Below are positions 44,060 to 52,511 of a stretch of DNA of 64,000 nt, piece after piece. The stretch lies in assembly GCA_035399865.1 (NCBI GenBank), contig DAOPJW010000003.1:1-64000 (forward strand). Reading direction: 5' to 3'. Within the stretch, counting starts at the first letter, position 1, and every line of letters begins with the position of its first letter. Source of the stretch: UBA1547 sp035399865 (GTDB lineage Bacteria; Patescibacteriota; Saccharimonadia; Saccharimonadales; Saccharimonadaceae). A program made the position numbers and the translations under genes. The notes under the pieces are model-generated. The model searched no databases. It saw nothing but the letters and a program-made list of their open reading frames with translations, and was not told where the DNA came from.

Positions 44060-46639
44060 ATGGAATCTGAAAGATTTAAAAAATTAATGAAACTCGCTAA
44101 AACATACGACCCGAATCAATACGAGCCAAACATTTACGCCATCTGGGAAGAAAGCGGAGCCTTTAGCCCTTCTGGAAAAGGTGAACCTTTCAGTATTGTG
44201 ATGCCACCTCCGAATGCTAACGGTAATTTGCATATCGGACATGCTTTAATGGCTTCATTAGAAGATTTAATGATTCGTTATCAACGGATGCGTGGTCGCG
44301 ATACCATATATATTCCTGGTGCTGATCATGCCGGCTTTGAAACTTGGGTTGTGTATGAGCGAATCTTATCAGAGAAGGGGATTAATCGATTTGATTTTTC
44401 CAGAGAGCAACTTTACAGCCAAGTTTGGAATTTTGTAGAAAAACAGCGTGGCAATATGGAGCTACAATTAAGAGCTTTAGGTACCAGTTGTAGTTGGAAA
44501 GATATGGTATTTACTCTAGACAAAAAAGTAATTTTAACTGTATATGCCACCTTCAAGAAAATGTGGAATGAAGGCTTGATTTACAGAGGTGAAAGGATGG
44601 TCAATTACAGTACTAAATATCAGACTAGTTACGCTGATATTGAAGTCGAGCATAAAAATGAAAAAGCCCCTCTGTGGAAGATAGCTTATCCAACATACGA
44701 TAAAATAGACGAAATTGTAGTTTCTACAACACGTCCCGAAACGATTTTTGGAGACGTAGCGGTCGCTGTTCATCCTGACGATAAGCGTTACCAGCATTTG
44801 ATAGGCGTTCGTGTTCTTTTGCCATTAACAGATAGGGAAATACCAATAATTGCTGATGAAAGCGTTGATCCAAAATTTGGAACTGGAGCTGTCAAGATAA
44901 CTCCATCACACGATCCAAATGATTTTGAAGTTGGCAATCGTCATAATTTGGATCGTATTCAAGTTATTGATTTTGATGGCACACTAATCAATACTCCGAA
45001 GCAGTTTTTAGGCATGACCGTTCAAGAAGCTAGAAAAAGTGTCGTTGCTGCCATTAGAGCTCAAGAATTAATAAGAGGTGAGGACATAATAGAACATTCC
45101 GTTGGCTATGATTACAAGAGTGGCTTACCGATTGAACCGATGATAAAAGACCAATGGTTTGTCAAAGTAAAGCCATTAGCCGAGAGGGCGAAGCAGGCCG
45201 TACTTGATGGTGAAATAAATATTATCCCAGAGAGTCGCAAACATCACTTGATAAATTATTATGATCAGTTGAAAGATTGGAATATCTCTAGACAAATCCC
45301 GTGGGGGATACCGATTCCAGCTTTTCAAAATATCGAAAATCCTGACGATTGGATATTTGACGAAAGAGTTGATGAAAAAATTTTAGATATAAATGGCAAG
45401 AGGTATCGTCGAGAAGAGGATACTTTTGACACCTGGTTTTCAAGTGGTCAATGGCCATTTATTACTACTGATTATCTGGTTAATGGTGAATTAGCCAAGT
45501 ATTATCCAAATTCTGTTATGGAAACAGGTGTAGATATTTTACCGGCTTGGGTTTCGAGGATGATTATGCTTGGATTTTATATCACCGATAAACCGCCATT
45601 TAAAAATGTTTATTTGCATGGTCTAGTCTTGGATGAAAAAGGCAAAAAGATGAGCAAAAGTAAGGGTAACGTCATTAATCCTATGGAAGCAATTTCCAAG
45701 TATGGATCTGATGCCTTGCGTATTGGATTGATTGCAAATCGTAGTGCCGGACAAAACCAAGCTTTCAGTATAGACAGGGTCGTGGCTGGTAGAAATTTCT
45801 GCAACAAGCTTTGGAATATCGCTCGCTACATTGAAGATAAGGTCGGAGAGGGCTATAGAGGTGGCATACCAGAACCAAAAACAATAGCTGACCACTGGGT
45901 AATTAATCAACTTAATGATGCTATTTCAGATATCGAAAATAAAATGGAACAGTACCGTTTTGCTGAAGCTCTTGAATCCGTTTATCACGTAATTTGGGAT
46001 GATGTTGCTGACTGGTATTTAGAGGCAAGTAAAACACAACTAAATCCACCATTATTGGCATGGACTTTGGATACTTGTCTGAAATTGGCTCATCCATTTG
46101 CTCCTTTCGTTACCGAAACAATTTGGCAAACGTTATTTTGGCATCAAAACAATCTGCTCATCAAGGCAGATTGGCCAGAGAAAATAAAATATAATGAAAT
46201 TTCAGCTTCTGAATTTAACAGATTAAAACATTTAGTAACTGAAGCTCGTTTCGTGATGGTTGAATTGCCTGGCAATGAACGTTATACGTTGCTTTACCAG
46301 AATGATAGTTTAATTGCGGATAATTTAGAAATTATTAAAAAATTAGCGAAATTAAAAGACGTTCAATACACCGAGCAAATTCGGGGCATGCGTTTGGCAA
46401 ACAGTGGACGAGAAGCTTGGTTAGATGTACCAATTGAAACGATTTATGAACATGAGGCTAACCTTGAAGCACGTTTAGCAGAAATAAATCAAAACATTAA
46501 AATTCTAGAGGATCGATTGGCAAATGAGAATTATATAAATAAAGCTCCTCAAAAATTGGTTGACGAGACAAAAGAAGAATTAAAACAAAAACAGTCGCAT
46601 AAAGAGCGACTGCTAAGAGAATTAGACGTAATTAAATAG
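44060..46639 (+). CDS. valS: Valyl-tRNA synthetase
   Basis: 859 residues, class Ia. The HIGH motif is in PNANGNLHIGHALMASLEDL (about 52-71), the editing domain has STTRPETIFGDVAVAVHPDD, the KMSKS motif is GKKMSKSKGN (about 530), and an anticodon-binding domain and C-terminal coiled coil (about 790-855; EARLAEINQNIKILEDRLA) follow. It charges tRNA-Val. No SD: the start codon follows a long predicted stem whose 3' strand ends 2 nt before the ATG. Confidence 0.97.
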   Translation: MESERFKKLMKLAKTYDPNQYEPNIYAIWEESGAFSPSGKGEPFSIVMPPPNANGNLHIGHALMASLEDLMIRYQRMRGRDTIYIPGADHAGFETWVVYERILSEKGINRFDFSREQLYSQVWNFVEKQRGNMELQLRALGTSCSWKDMVFTLDKKVILTVYATFKKMWNEGLIYRGERMVNYSTKYQTSYADIEVEHKNEKAPLWKIAYPTYDKIDEIVVSTTRPETIFGDVAVAVHPDDKRYQHLIGVRVLLPLTDREIPIIADESVDPKFGTGAVKITPSHDPNDFEVGNRHNLDRIQVIDFDGTLINTPKQFLGMTVQEARKSVVAAIRAQELIRGEDIIEHSVGYDYKSGLPIEPMIKDQWFVKVKPLAERAKQAVLDGEINIIPESRKHHLINYYDQLKDWNISRQIPWGIPIPAFQNIENPDDWIFDERVDEKILDINGKRYRREEDTFDTWFSSGQWPFITTDYLVNGELAKYYPNSVMETGVDILPAWVSRMIMLGFYITDKPPFKNVYLHGLVLDEKGKKMSKSKGNVINPMEAISKYGSDALRIGLIANRSAGQNQAFSIDRVVAGRNFCNKLWNIARYIEDKVGEGYRGGIPEPKTIADHWVINQLNDAISDIENKMEQYRFAEALESVYHVIWDDVADWYLEASKTQLNPPLLAWTLDTCLKLAHPFAPFVTETIWQTLFWHQNNLLIKADWPEKIKYNEISASEFNRLKHLVTEARFVMVELPGNERYTLLYQNDSLIADNLEIIKKLAKLKDVQYTEQIRGMRLANSGREAWLDVPIETIYEHEANLEARLAEINQNIKILEDRLANENYINKAPQKLVDETKEELKQKQSHKERLLRELDVIK

Positions 46640-46961
46640 ACGGCCAAATATAATCATTACTGATGATGTTATTCTTTGTGCGTCTATAAGCTATATATTT
46701 CTTGTCATCTTTATTACGAGGTTGAGTAGCTGGTTTTTGCGATCTAATATTTATATTGTGAAAAATTGTAGCACCATTTTCAGAGTGAATATGTTGACCT
46801 CTTGAGTTTAAATCTGCATTCAAATTATTATTTTCAGATGTGATAGTCGATACAGGAACAGCCACTGCTTGGGCAACAGTATCAAGTTGTGCATCATGCA
46901 CAAAAACTCCGAGAGAAGCTACTAGTGATATGATAATGGGGATGTTAAATAGTGGTGGCAT
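46632..46961 (-). CDS. Small secreted or membrane-anchored protein, unknown
   Basis: 109 residues. A signal-like N-terminus (FNIPIIISLVASLGVFVHDA), then a polar stretch rich in N/T/S/Q and a basic region (RNKDDKKYIAYRRTKNN). No family recognised. It overlaps the end of valS by 8 nt on the opposite strand. A TATAAA box lies 9 nt before the ATG. Moderate confidence that it is a real gene. Confidence 0.5.
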   Translation of the reverse strand: MPPLFNIPIIISLVASLGVFVHDAQLDTVAQAVAVPVSTITSENNNLNADLNSRGQHIHSENGATIFHNINIRSQKPATQPRNKDDKKYIAYRRTKNNIISNDYIWPSI

Positions 46962-47044
46962 ATATTTGTTTTTATAGAGTTACATCCGTAAATATAGCAT
47001 AAGCTTTGTATATTGTCAAGTTTGGGTTATTATACGATAGAAAA

Positions 47045-47503
47045 TTACTCGTGATGATAAGGGTTGCCAAGAAATATCTCTTGGGCTCTGTATAATTGTT
47101 CAGTCAAAATTAAACGAACAAGTTGATGGGGAAACACGAGATTGGATAGTGACCATATGAAGTCTGATCGTTGACGCAGGGTATCATTAATACCGTAAGC
47201 CCCTCCGATTATTAATACGATCTGTTTAGAGGATTCGAATTGCTTTGACATTATATTTGAAAATTCTATTGAGTTGATATTTTTTCCTCGCTCGTCTAAT
47301 AAAATTACATAGTCGTTAGTGTTAAGACGTGAAAATATGGCTTTTGACTCGTTCTGACGAGCCATAGAGCCTTTTAATGGCGAGTTAGGCATAAACACCC
47401 ATTCGATTGAGAAAGGCTGTTTTAAACGCTTTGAATAACGTTCAATACCCAAAGCTATCCAAGCTTCATGCTTTTTCCCGATGGTAATAATTTTGATAGG
47501 CAT
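47045..47503 (-). CDS. rlmH: 23S rRNA pseudouridine-1915 N3-methyltransferase RlmH
   Basis: 152 residues, SPOUT fold. LLDERGKN, LIIGGAYGINDTLRQRSD (SAM-binding trefoil knot) and the C-terminal FPHQLVRLILTEQLYRAQEIFLGNPYHHE (family-diagnostic PYHxE) are clear. It modifies helix 69 of 70S ribosomes. It starts immediately after the HIT gene stop (0 nt), so the two share an operon. Confidence 0.96.
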   Translation of the reverse strand: MPIKIITIGKKHEAWIALGIERYSKRLKQPFSIEWVFMPNSPLKGSMARQNESKAIFSRLNTNDYVILLDERGKNINSIEFSNIMSKQFESSKQIVLIIGGAYGINDTLRQRSDFIWSLSNLVFPHQLVRLILTEQLYRAQEIFLGNPYHHE

Positions 47504-47890
47504 TTACATTCTCAAACGATTAGCAACATCTGCTAGTTCATCGTTAGTAGGTTTGGTCGACTCTTTTTTTAGGTCGTTGCCATTATAAATTGGAATTAAA
47601 TGGATATGAGCATGAGGTACCCCAAAGCCATCAACCACTGCTCCGACTCTTGGGGATCCGATAACCTCTTGAATATGTTTGCTAATTTTTTTTGTGATTT
47701 GCCACAAATAATCATAATCGACGTCATCTAAATCCCAGATATGATTAATTTCTATTTTTGGGACTACTAGCGTATGGCCTTCGTTTACAGGATATATATC
47801 CAAAAAAGCTATTACTTTATCATCTTCATAAATTTTATGAGCAGGGATTTCACCTTTAATGATTCTTGAGAATACTGTTGGTTCTTTCAT
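47504..47890 (-). CDS. HIT family hydrolase (HINT-like)
   Basis: 128 residues. CxxC is replaced by TVFSRIIKGEIPAHKIYED, the typical N-terminus, and the histidine triad is VPHAHIHLIP near 95. The family hydrolyses nucleoside phosphoramidates or dinucleotides. TGGTACAAT ends 6 nt before ATG 47890 and there is no SD, so the HIT-rlmH mRNA appears leaderless. Confidence 0.93.
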   Translation of the reverse strand: MKEPTVFSRIIKGEIPAHKIYEDDKVIAFLDIYPVNEGHTLVVPKIEINHIWDLDDVDYDYLWQITKKISKHIQEVIGSPRVGAVVDGFGVPHAHIHLIPIYNGNDLKKESTKPTNDELADVANRLRM

Positions 47891-47896
47891 ATTTAC

Positions 47897-47905
47897 ATTG
47901 TACCA
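47897..47905 (-). promoter_or_regulatory. Extended -10 promoter of the HIT-rlmH operon (leaderless)
   Basis: TGG-TACAAT on the minus strand, 6 nt before ATG 47890. Confidence 0.65.
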
Positions 47906-47977
47906 AAGTAATTTTTAAAAATATTTCGATTAGTTTATAAATAAGAACTTAATCATCTATTAACAATTATATTATTA

Positions 47978-48006
47978 TTGAAAATAAACAAAAATCGTGT
48001 TATAAT
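47978..48006 (+). promoter_or_regulatory. Consensus promoter of the GGDEF gene (leaderless)
   Basis: TTGAAA (47978-47983), 17-bp spacer, TG-T extended TATAAT (48001-48006), then 7 nt to ATG 48014. The near-ideal geometry puts +1 on the A of ATG. Confidence 0.8.
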
Positions 48007-48013
48007 AGTGTTA

Positions 48014-48715
48014 ATGAAAAATATCTCTAGGCCATTATTTAGTAAAGAAAATAATCCGAATTATGACTTGGATTCATTCGATCATTTTAATAGTGACAGA
48101 GAATTAAGCAAAACTGCTGTTGAGTACGTTATGAAAGCTTCAGACGAAATCTATAAACTAATTAAACTAGCTGAGTACGATTCTCTTACTGGATGTCATA
48201 GCCGTTTATTCTTAGAAAAGTATATAGAAAAAAAATTTGATCCAGAATTAGATAGTAGTACTTTAGCCTTAGTTTTTACTGACTTAAATAACCTTAAGGA
48301 AATAAATGATTCAGTGGGCTATGGTCATTTGGCAGGTGATGAATTAATAAAAGGAATGGTTAATTATTTAAGATTAGAGCTTGGTGATGAAACGGATATA
48401 ATTCGTACTGGCGGTGATGAATTTTTATGCATCGTGAATAATAAAAAAAATGAAGAAAATTTCCAAGATAATCTGACTAATTTATTAGAAAAAGGTAGGG
48501 GAATAAGCCTATCTTCCATTTCTAAGGAAGTTCCCGATAAATATCAAAATATACCTTTGGAATATTCGTATGGTATAGCTATATATGATAAAAATACTGA
48601 TATGGTCGTTGATAATGATGGATTAGTTGATAAAAAACAAATATTCTCAAAAATTTTAAAACGTTCCGATAGAAATATGTACGTCTATAAAGAAAAAACA
48701 AAGGGACATAAGTAA
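48014..48715 (+). CDS. GGDEF-domain protein (probable diguanylate cyclase)
   Basis: 233 residues from ATG 48014, fixed by the promoter; a TTG 12 codons upstream is the -35 itself. After a ~55-residue alpha-helical N-terminus the GGDEF domain (about 60-225) has YDSLTGCHSR, FTDLNNLKEINDSVGYGHLAGDE and RTGGDEF, so the active site is intact and should make c-di-GMP. No sensor domain and no RxxD inhibitory site five residues before GGDEF are visible. It is a single-gene unit followed by a tRNA on the other strand. Confidence 0.9.
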   Translation: MKNISRPLFSKENNPNYDLDSFDHFNSDRELSKTAVEYVMKASDEIYKLIKLAEYDSLTGCHSRLFLEKYIEKKFDPELDSSTLALVFTDLNNLKEINDSVGYGHLAGDELIKGMVNYLRLELGDETDIIRTGGDEFLCIVNNKKNEENFQDNLTNLLEKGRGISLSSISKEVPDKYQNIPLEYSYGIAIYDKNTDMVVDNDGLVDKKQIFSKILKRSDRNMYVYKEKTKGHK

Positions 48716-48734
48716 AACACTGTTAATTTTAATT

Positions 48735-48822
48735 TGGCGGAGAGAGAGGGATTCGAACCCTCGATGGGTTGCCCCATACCGCTTTTCGAGAGCGGCCAGT
48801 TCAACCACTCCTGCATCTCTCC
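48735..48822 (-). tRNA. tRNA-Ser (anticodon CGA)
   Basis: 88 nt with encoded CCA. Acceptor GGAGAGA..., anticodon stem CCGCT / AGCGG with loop CTCGAAA, long variable arm, T arm with GTTCGAATC. A TGG-TAAAAT extended -10 lies about 10 nt upstream of the mature 5' end, implying a very short leader. Confidence 0.95.
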
Positions 48823-48891
48823 GTATATGGATATTTTACCACTAAAAACAAACCTATATATTCATAATTTGATTAGGATTAAATTTACATT

Positions 48892-49860
48892 TTATCGTAT
48901 TAATATATTAAACAAGTAACCTGTGAATATAATTCCTAAGCTAACTATCAATGTATATGTAGCAATTAGCTTCAGCTTTAGAACCTTTTTTAGAATAATA
49001 AACTCTGGTAATGACAAAGCCGTCACGGCCATCATAAAGGCTAAGGCAGTACCCATCGCCATGCCCTTGGCTATCAAAACTGAGACAATTGGGATAGTAC
49101 CAGCTGCGTTAGAGTAGAGTGGTATGCCGATAAACACAGCCAAAGGAACTGCAAGAAAATTATTCGGGCCTGTGTATTTAATTAATAAATCATTTGGAAT
49201 ATATCCATGCATCAAGGCTCCTATTGCAACACCTATGACAACATAGATCCAAACACTTTTTACTATGTCAATCATGTATTTCTTTGCATATTCTAGCCTG
49301 TTTTTGATTGTCATTTTCTTTTCTTCGGTTTGTTTAATTTTTACTTTAAAAACAAATTCTTCTACCCATTTTTCTAATTTTAATTTGCCCATTATCCAAC
49401 CAGCTACTGTCGCAATCGCAACACCAGACACAATATAAATAATTGCTATTTTCCAGCCAAAAAGTCCCCATAGCAATATTAGTGCGATTTCATTAACCAT
49501 TGGTGCAGATATTAGGAATGAGAGAGTGACTCCTAGTGGCACACCTGCTTCAACGAAGCCAATAAATAATGGCACCGCCGAACACGAGCAGAAAGGTGTA
49601 ATAATTCCTACTAATGATGCCAGTAAATTATTTAGAATGGGAAATTTTGCTTTAGATAAAAATTTTTTAGTTTTTTCTGGAGGAAAATACGATTGTATTA
49701 GTGATACTACAAAAATAATCACTGCTAACAGTAAAAGTATTTTAATCGTGTCGTAAACAAAAAAATTTACAGCATTGCCTAAATGACTCCCTTTTTTGAT
49801 GGTGAATATAGAATAAACTAGCCAGTCAGTGAACCACTGGATTGGAGTAAATATGTCCAC
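48892..49860 (-). CDS. ArsP/YraQ-type permease
   Basis: 322 residues from GTG 49860, which overlaps the stop of the upstream gene (TAGTG); a TTG start six codons earlier is possible. About eight membrane helices with the family motif TPFCSCSAVPLFIGFVEAG (Cys-Ser-Cys-Ser) and LISAPMVNEIALIL. Relatives export organoarsenicals or act on other thiophilic compounds. It is last in an arsR / thioredoxin-like / permease operon, the usual context for such permeases. Confidence 0.87.
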   Translation of the reverse strand: MDIFTPIQWFTDWLVYSIFTIKKGSHLGNAVNFFVYDTIKILLLLAVIIFVVSLIQSYFPPEKTKKFLSKAKFPILNNLLASLVGIITPFCSCSAVPLFIGFVEAGVPLGVTLSFLISAPMVNEIALILLWGLFGWKIAIIYIVSGVAIATVAGWIMGKLKLEKWVEEFVFKVKIKQTEEKKMTIKNRLEYAKKYMIDIVKSVWIYVVIGVAIGALMHGYIPNDLLIKYTGPNNFLAVPLAVFIGIPLYSNAAGTIPIVSVLIAKGMAMGTALAFMMAVTALSLPEFIILKKVLKLKLIATYTLIVSLGIIFTGYLFNILIR

Positions 49861-50141
49861 TAGCAACAACCACCACAAGAGCAGTGTTTACTATCACTCT
49901 CCATACTCATTTTTTCGCATATTGCTTCTTTGACGTCTTTTTCAGAGTTAGATTTTAAATCAACAGGTTTTCCGTCAACAACTAATACTGGGCTATGTAT
50001 TAGTCCTAATTCAACGATCTTAATAACGTCATCGGAATATTCTACCTCGGCATCGATTTTTTCATCTTTGACAATTTTTACAACTAATTCATACAATTTT
50101 TTACAAGATGCACATCCTGAACCAAGCACTGATATTTTCAT
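49860..50141 (-). CDS. Small thioredoxin-fold redox protein
   Basis: 93 residues. SVLGSGCASCKKLYELV carries a CxxC active site at about 10-13, followed by IHSPVLVVDGKPV (cis-Pro loop). The family ('redox-active disulfide protein 2') is a minimal thioredoxin. The C-terminus adds a Cys-rich tail (HCSCGGCC), a possible metal or metalloid-binding site. It sits 1 nt from arsR and overlaps the permease gene. Confidence 0.88.
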   Translation of the reverse strand: MKISVLGSGCASCKKLYELVVKIVKDEKIDAEVEYSDDVIKIVELGLIHSPVLVVDGKPVDLKSNSEKDVKEAICEKMSMESDSKHCSCGGCC

Positions 50142-50142
50142 T

Positions 50143-50397
50143 TTATTCTCCTAATTTTGTCAATATTTTATTTAGCTTTTTTAGCGACTGCTTATTTAGT
50201 GTATAGTAGTTGTTTTTACCACAACGACAATCATCAATTAGACCTGTTTTTTTTAGAACAGACAGATGATGAGACACTAAGTTTTGAGGTATGTTTAACT
50301 TTTCCTCTATTTCACAAACACACAAAGATTTTTTAGATAGTAGTTGAATAATCTGAAAACGATTGTCTTCTGCAATTGCTTTTAACGTATCAATCAT
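50143..50397 (-). CDS. arsR: ArsR-family metalloregulator
   Basis: 84 residues from ATG 50397. A longer frame from TTG 50433 begins inside the -35 hexamer and is rejected. Winged helix-turn-helix: KAIAEDNRFQIIQLL, SLCVCEIEEKLN (C-V-C as in the ArsR alpha-3 metal site), NLVSHHLSVLKKTGLI, DCRCGKNNYYTL. It should repress its own operon and be released by As/Sb or a similar ligand. A 15-bp palindrome overlaps its -10. Confidence 0.9.
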   Translation of the reverse strand: MIDTLKAIAEDNRFQIIQLLSKKSLCVCEIEEKLNIPQNLVSHHLSVLKKTGLIDDCRCGKNNYYTLNKQSLKKLNKILTKLGE

Positions 50398-50399
50398 TG

Positions 50400-50414
50400 T
50401 TGATATGTTATCAA
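50400..50414 (-). promoter_or_regulatory. Probable ArsR operator
   Basis: Perfect palindrome TTGATA-ACA-TATCAA overlapping the -10 (TAACAT, 50405-50410) of the arsR promoter and ending 2 nt before the ATG. Confidence 0.65.
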
Positions 50415-50433
50415 AATTCAAAATGTCTGTCAA
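50405..50433 (-). promoter_or_regulatory. arsR promoter (leaderless)
   Basis: TTGACA (50433-50428), 17-bp spacer, TAACAT (50410-50405), then 7 nt to ATG 50397. Confidence 0.7.
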
Positions 50434-50435
50434 AT

Positions 50436-50466
50436 AAAAAAATCTCCCTTAAAGGAGTATTTTTTA
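50436..50466 (-). terminator. Terminator after tRNA-Arg
   Basis: Stem CTCC / GGAG extended by A/T pairs around a CTTAAA loop, followed by T7 on the minus strand; separates the tRNA from arsR. Confidence 0.65.
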
Positions 50467-50470
50467 TGCT

Positions 50471-50547
50471 TGGTACACCCGGCAGGATTCGAACCTACGA
50501 CCTTCGGCTCCGCAAGCCGACGCTCTATCCAGCTGAGCTACGGGTGC
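50471..50547 (-). tRNA. tRNA-Arg (anticodon GCG)
   Basis: 77 nt with encoded CCA. Acceptor GCACCCG / CGGGTGT, D arm GCTC-AGCTGGATA-GAGC, anticodon stem TCGGC / GCCGA with loop TTGCGGA (anticodon GCG), T arm GTAGG-TTCGAAT-CCTGC. Most bacteria decode CGN with tRNA-Arg(ACG), so G34 is unusual. Confidence 0.92.
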
Positions 50548-50694
50548 AAAATGCAGGGTCGCAATTGAATTAACAAGTTACGACTCTGCCTTTCATGTAA
50601 CTAGAAGGTGCTTTCAATCGCTTTAGACGATGAATAACGGATATTGTACCACATTCTAAAAAGAGGTGATAGGTGTTGAATTTGAAAAACTTTA

Positions 50695-51297
50695 TTAGAG
50701 TCGCAACTTACGGACGATTACGTCGATCATATCAAGTTTTAGATTTTCCATAGGAAGCCTAGCTCCGAGTATGTCAACAAGTTTTTCTCCAACTTCTTCT
50801 GGAAAATATACAGATACCCCAGGGTCAAAACGTTTAACTGGTATCAACATCAAAGAATGATTATCGTCATCCTTTATTAGACCGAACGATTTAAAATCAC
50901 TAAAGTGATAAAGTTTTTCGCCTATGTAAAGTCCCTGGTTAATACTAAGGGTGTAATCCACGAGCTTTGGGGATCGACGTGAATAAATAATTAATGCGGC
51001 AGCCATTACAATCACTAGTATAGAAAAACTATAAGACCTTAGCACAAATAAATCGAAAAATATAAGCCCGATTACAGATATTGTAAAAACTACAAACCAA
51101 CCAATGTTTTTTTCACCGTGTATATACTCACTAGCACTCCAATGGACAGGTTCGTAATCAGTTAATTGTCTTTTGTCATTTTGAGCATTAGACACATTGT
51201 CTTCTGGAGTGTCGTCAGGTTCAGGAGTGTACATTTCGAACTTTTCCGTCTGATCGATATCTGATTGTGATTTATTGTATTGCTGTTCCGGTCCCAT
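50695..51297 (-). CDS. Two-helix membrane protein with C-terminal soluble domain
   Basis: 200 residues. An acidic/polar N-terminus (about 1-60), two closely spaced helices (GWFVVFTISVIGLIFFDLFVL and FSILVIVMAAALIIY), then a ~100-residue domain (YTLSINQGLYIGEKLYHFSDFKSFGLI) that looks like a PH-type beta-barrel as in bacterial-PH membrane proteins. Function unknown. TGATATACT ends 6 nt before the ATG. Single gene, divergent from the ABC operon at 51373. Confidence 0.8.
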   Translation of the reverse strand: MGPEQQYNKSQSDIDQTEKFEMYTPEPDDTPEDNVSNAQNDKRQLTDYEPVHWSASEYIHGEKNIGWFVVFTISVIGLIFFDLFVLRSYSFSILVIVMAAALIIYSRRSPKLVDYTLSINQGLYIGEKLYHFSDFKSFGLIKDDDNHSLMLIPVKRFDPGVSVYFPEEVGEKLVDILGARLPMENLKLDMIDVIVRKLRL

Positions 51298-51303
51298 GTT
51301 TTT

Positions 51304-51312
51304 AGTATATCA
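51304..51312 (-). promoter_or_regulatory. Extended -10 promoter of the gene at 50695-51297 (leaderless)
   Basis: TGA-TATACT on the minus strand, 6 nt before ATG 51297. Confidence 0.65.
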
Positions 51313-51372
51313 GATATCCATTTTGTTAATGTTTTAAAAAAATACGAATTAGTTTAATATATTACAAGGTAG

Positions 51373-51582
51373 GTGAGAGTGGAACCATTAGAAATATTAA
51401 GATTATTATGGCCATTGATTGCATTTCAAATTGCCTTTCAGGCGTATGCTCTATTTGATTTGTTCAAATTTAAAAAGAAAAAGACTAGGAATCTTTCCGT
51501 GATTCACTGGACAATAATAATCATCGTTGGCGAAATTGTTGGACCGGCTTTATACTTTTTGTTCGGTAGGAGTGAAATTTAA
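51373..51582 (+). CDS. PLDc_N-type small membrane protein (ABC operon)
   Basis: 69 residues from GTG 51373. Two helices joined by a basic loop (FKFKKKKTRN); the pattern LLWPLIAFQIAFQAYALFDL ... WTIIIIVGEIVGPALYFLFGR matches the phospholipase-D-nuclease N-terminal (YxlE-like) domain. In Bacillus, YxlE is encoded next to the YxlFG ABC exporter; here too it directly precedes an ABC ATPase gene (2 nt). Confidence 0.75.
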   Translation: MRVEPLEILRLLWPLIAFQIAFQAYALFDLFKFKKKKTRNLSVIHWTIIIIVGEIVGPALYFLFGRSEI

Positions 51583-51584
51583 TA

Positions 51585-52511
51585 ATGTCAGCCATTTCTA
51601 TTAAAAATTTAACCAAAAAATTTCGTCTTGTCACCGCGGTAGATAATTTATCTTTCGATATTGAAGAAAATCACATTGTTGGTCTATTGGGTCCTAATGG
51701 TTCTGGAAAAACTTCTACTATAAGAATGATTGTTGGTTTATCAAAACCTACAAGAGGAACAATTCGTATCGCAGGTACGAAAGTCGAATTTGGACAAAAC
51801 TCACCAGCAGCTCACAAAATTGGGTATTTGCCAGAACTGCCTTCAATGTATGATTGGATGAGCGGTTACGAGTATTTAATGTTTGTAGCTAAAATTTTCA
51901 AATTATCTAGAAAAACGAGAAGCCTTAGGATAAGAGAGTTGGTTAAATTAGTTGATTTAGAAAAAGCTATTGATCGTAGAATCGGAACTTATTCAAGTGG
52001 GATGAAACAGCGTCTTGGCATTGCTCAGGCTTTAATTAATGATCCGAAGGTCTTGATAATGGATGAACCTGTTTCGGCATTAGATCCAATTGGACGAAAA
52101 GAAGTACTTAATCTTATTAAAAAATTGAAAAAGAATCGAACTATTTTACTTTCGACCCATATTTTGACTGATGTGGATCGCATTTGTGACGATGTCATTA
52201 TTATCAATCACGGGGAATTGATAACCGCTTCACCACTAGCTCAATTAAAGGCGAAATATGCTTTACCGATTCTTGAAGTCGAATTCAAAAAAAACCCGAG
52301 ACTTATCGTGAAATCAATAAAGGCATCTAAATGGGCGAACAAAGTAACTCAAGTTGGCAATAGATTAAGAATATGGATTACTGACGAGAGTGTCATTGAA
52401 AAAAATATCCCTTTGAAATTTTTAGCCAAACAAAATATTGGTATAGGTAGGTATACCATTTGTTCACCAGAGGCCGAAGATATATTTATGAGATTATTGG
52501 AGAAGGACTAA
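51585..52511 (+). CDS. ABC transporter ATPase (ABC-2 exporter)
   Basis: 308 residues. Walker A GPNGSGKTS, signature YSSGMKQRLGIAQAL, Walker B VLIMDEPVSALDP, H-loop STHIL. The ~90-residue C-terminal extension is typical of NatA/YxlF/CcmA-like exporters. SD GGAG precedes ATG 51585; the stop overlaps the permease ATG by 1 nt. Substrate unknown. Confidence 0.92.
   Translation: MSAISIKNLTKKFRLVTAVDNLSFDIEENHIVGLLGPNGSGKTSTIRMIVGLSKPTRGTIRIAGTKVEFGQNSPAAHKIGYLPELPSMYDWMSGYEYLMFVAKIFKLSRKTRSLRIRELVKLVDLEKAIDRRIGTYSSGMKQRLGIAQALINDPKVLIMDEPVSALDPIGRKEVLNLIKKLKKNRTILLSTHILTDVDRICDDVIIINHGELITASPLAQLKAKYALPILEVEFKKNPRLIVKSIKASKWANKVTQVGNRLRIWITDESVIEKNIPLKFLAKQNIGIGRYTICSPEAEDIFMRLLEKD

Noticed and set aside
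48734..48919. 61-codon frame over tRNA-Ser(CGA)
   Set aside because: Reads through the reverse complement of the tRNA; a typical spurious 'MAEREGFEPSM' product seen over Ser tRNAs.
50376..50573. 65-codon frame over tRNA-Arg
   Set aside because: Consists of the arsR promoter antisense and tRNA sequence.
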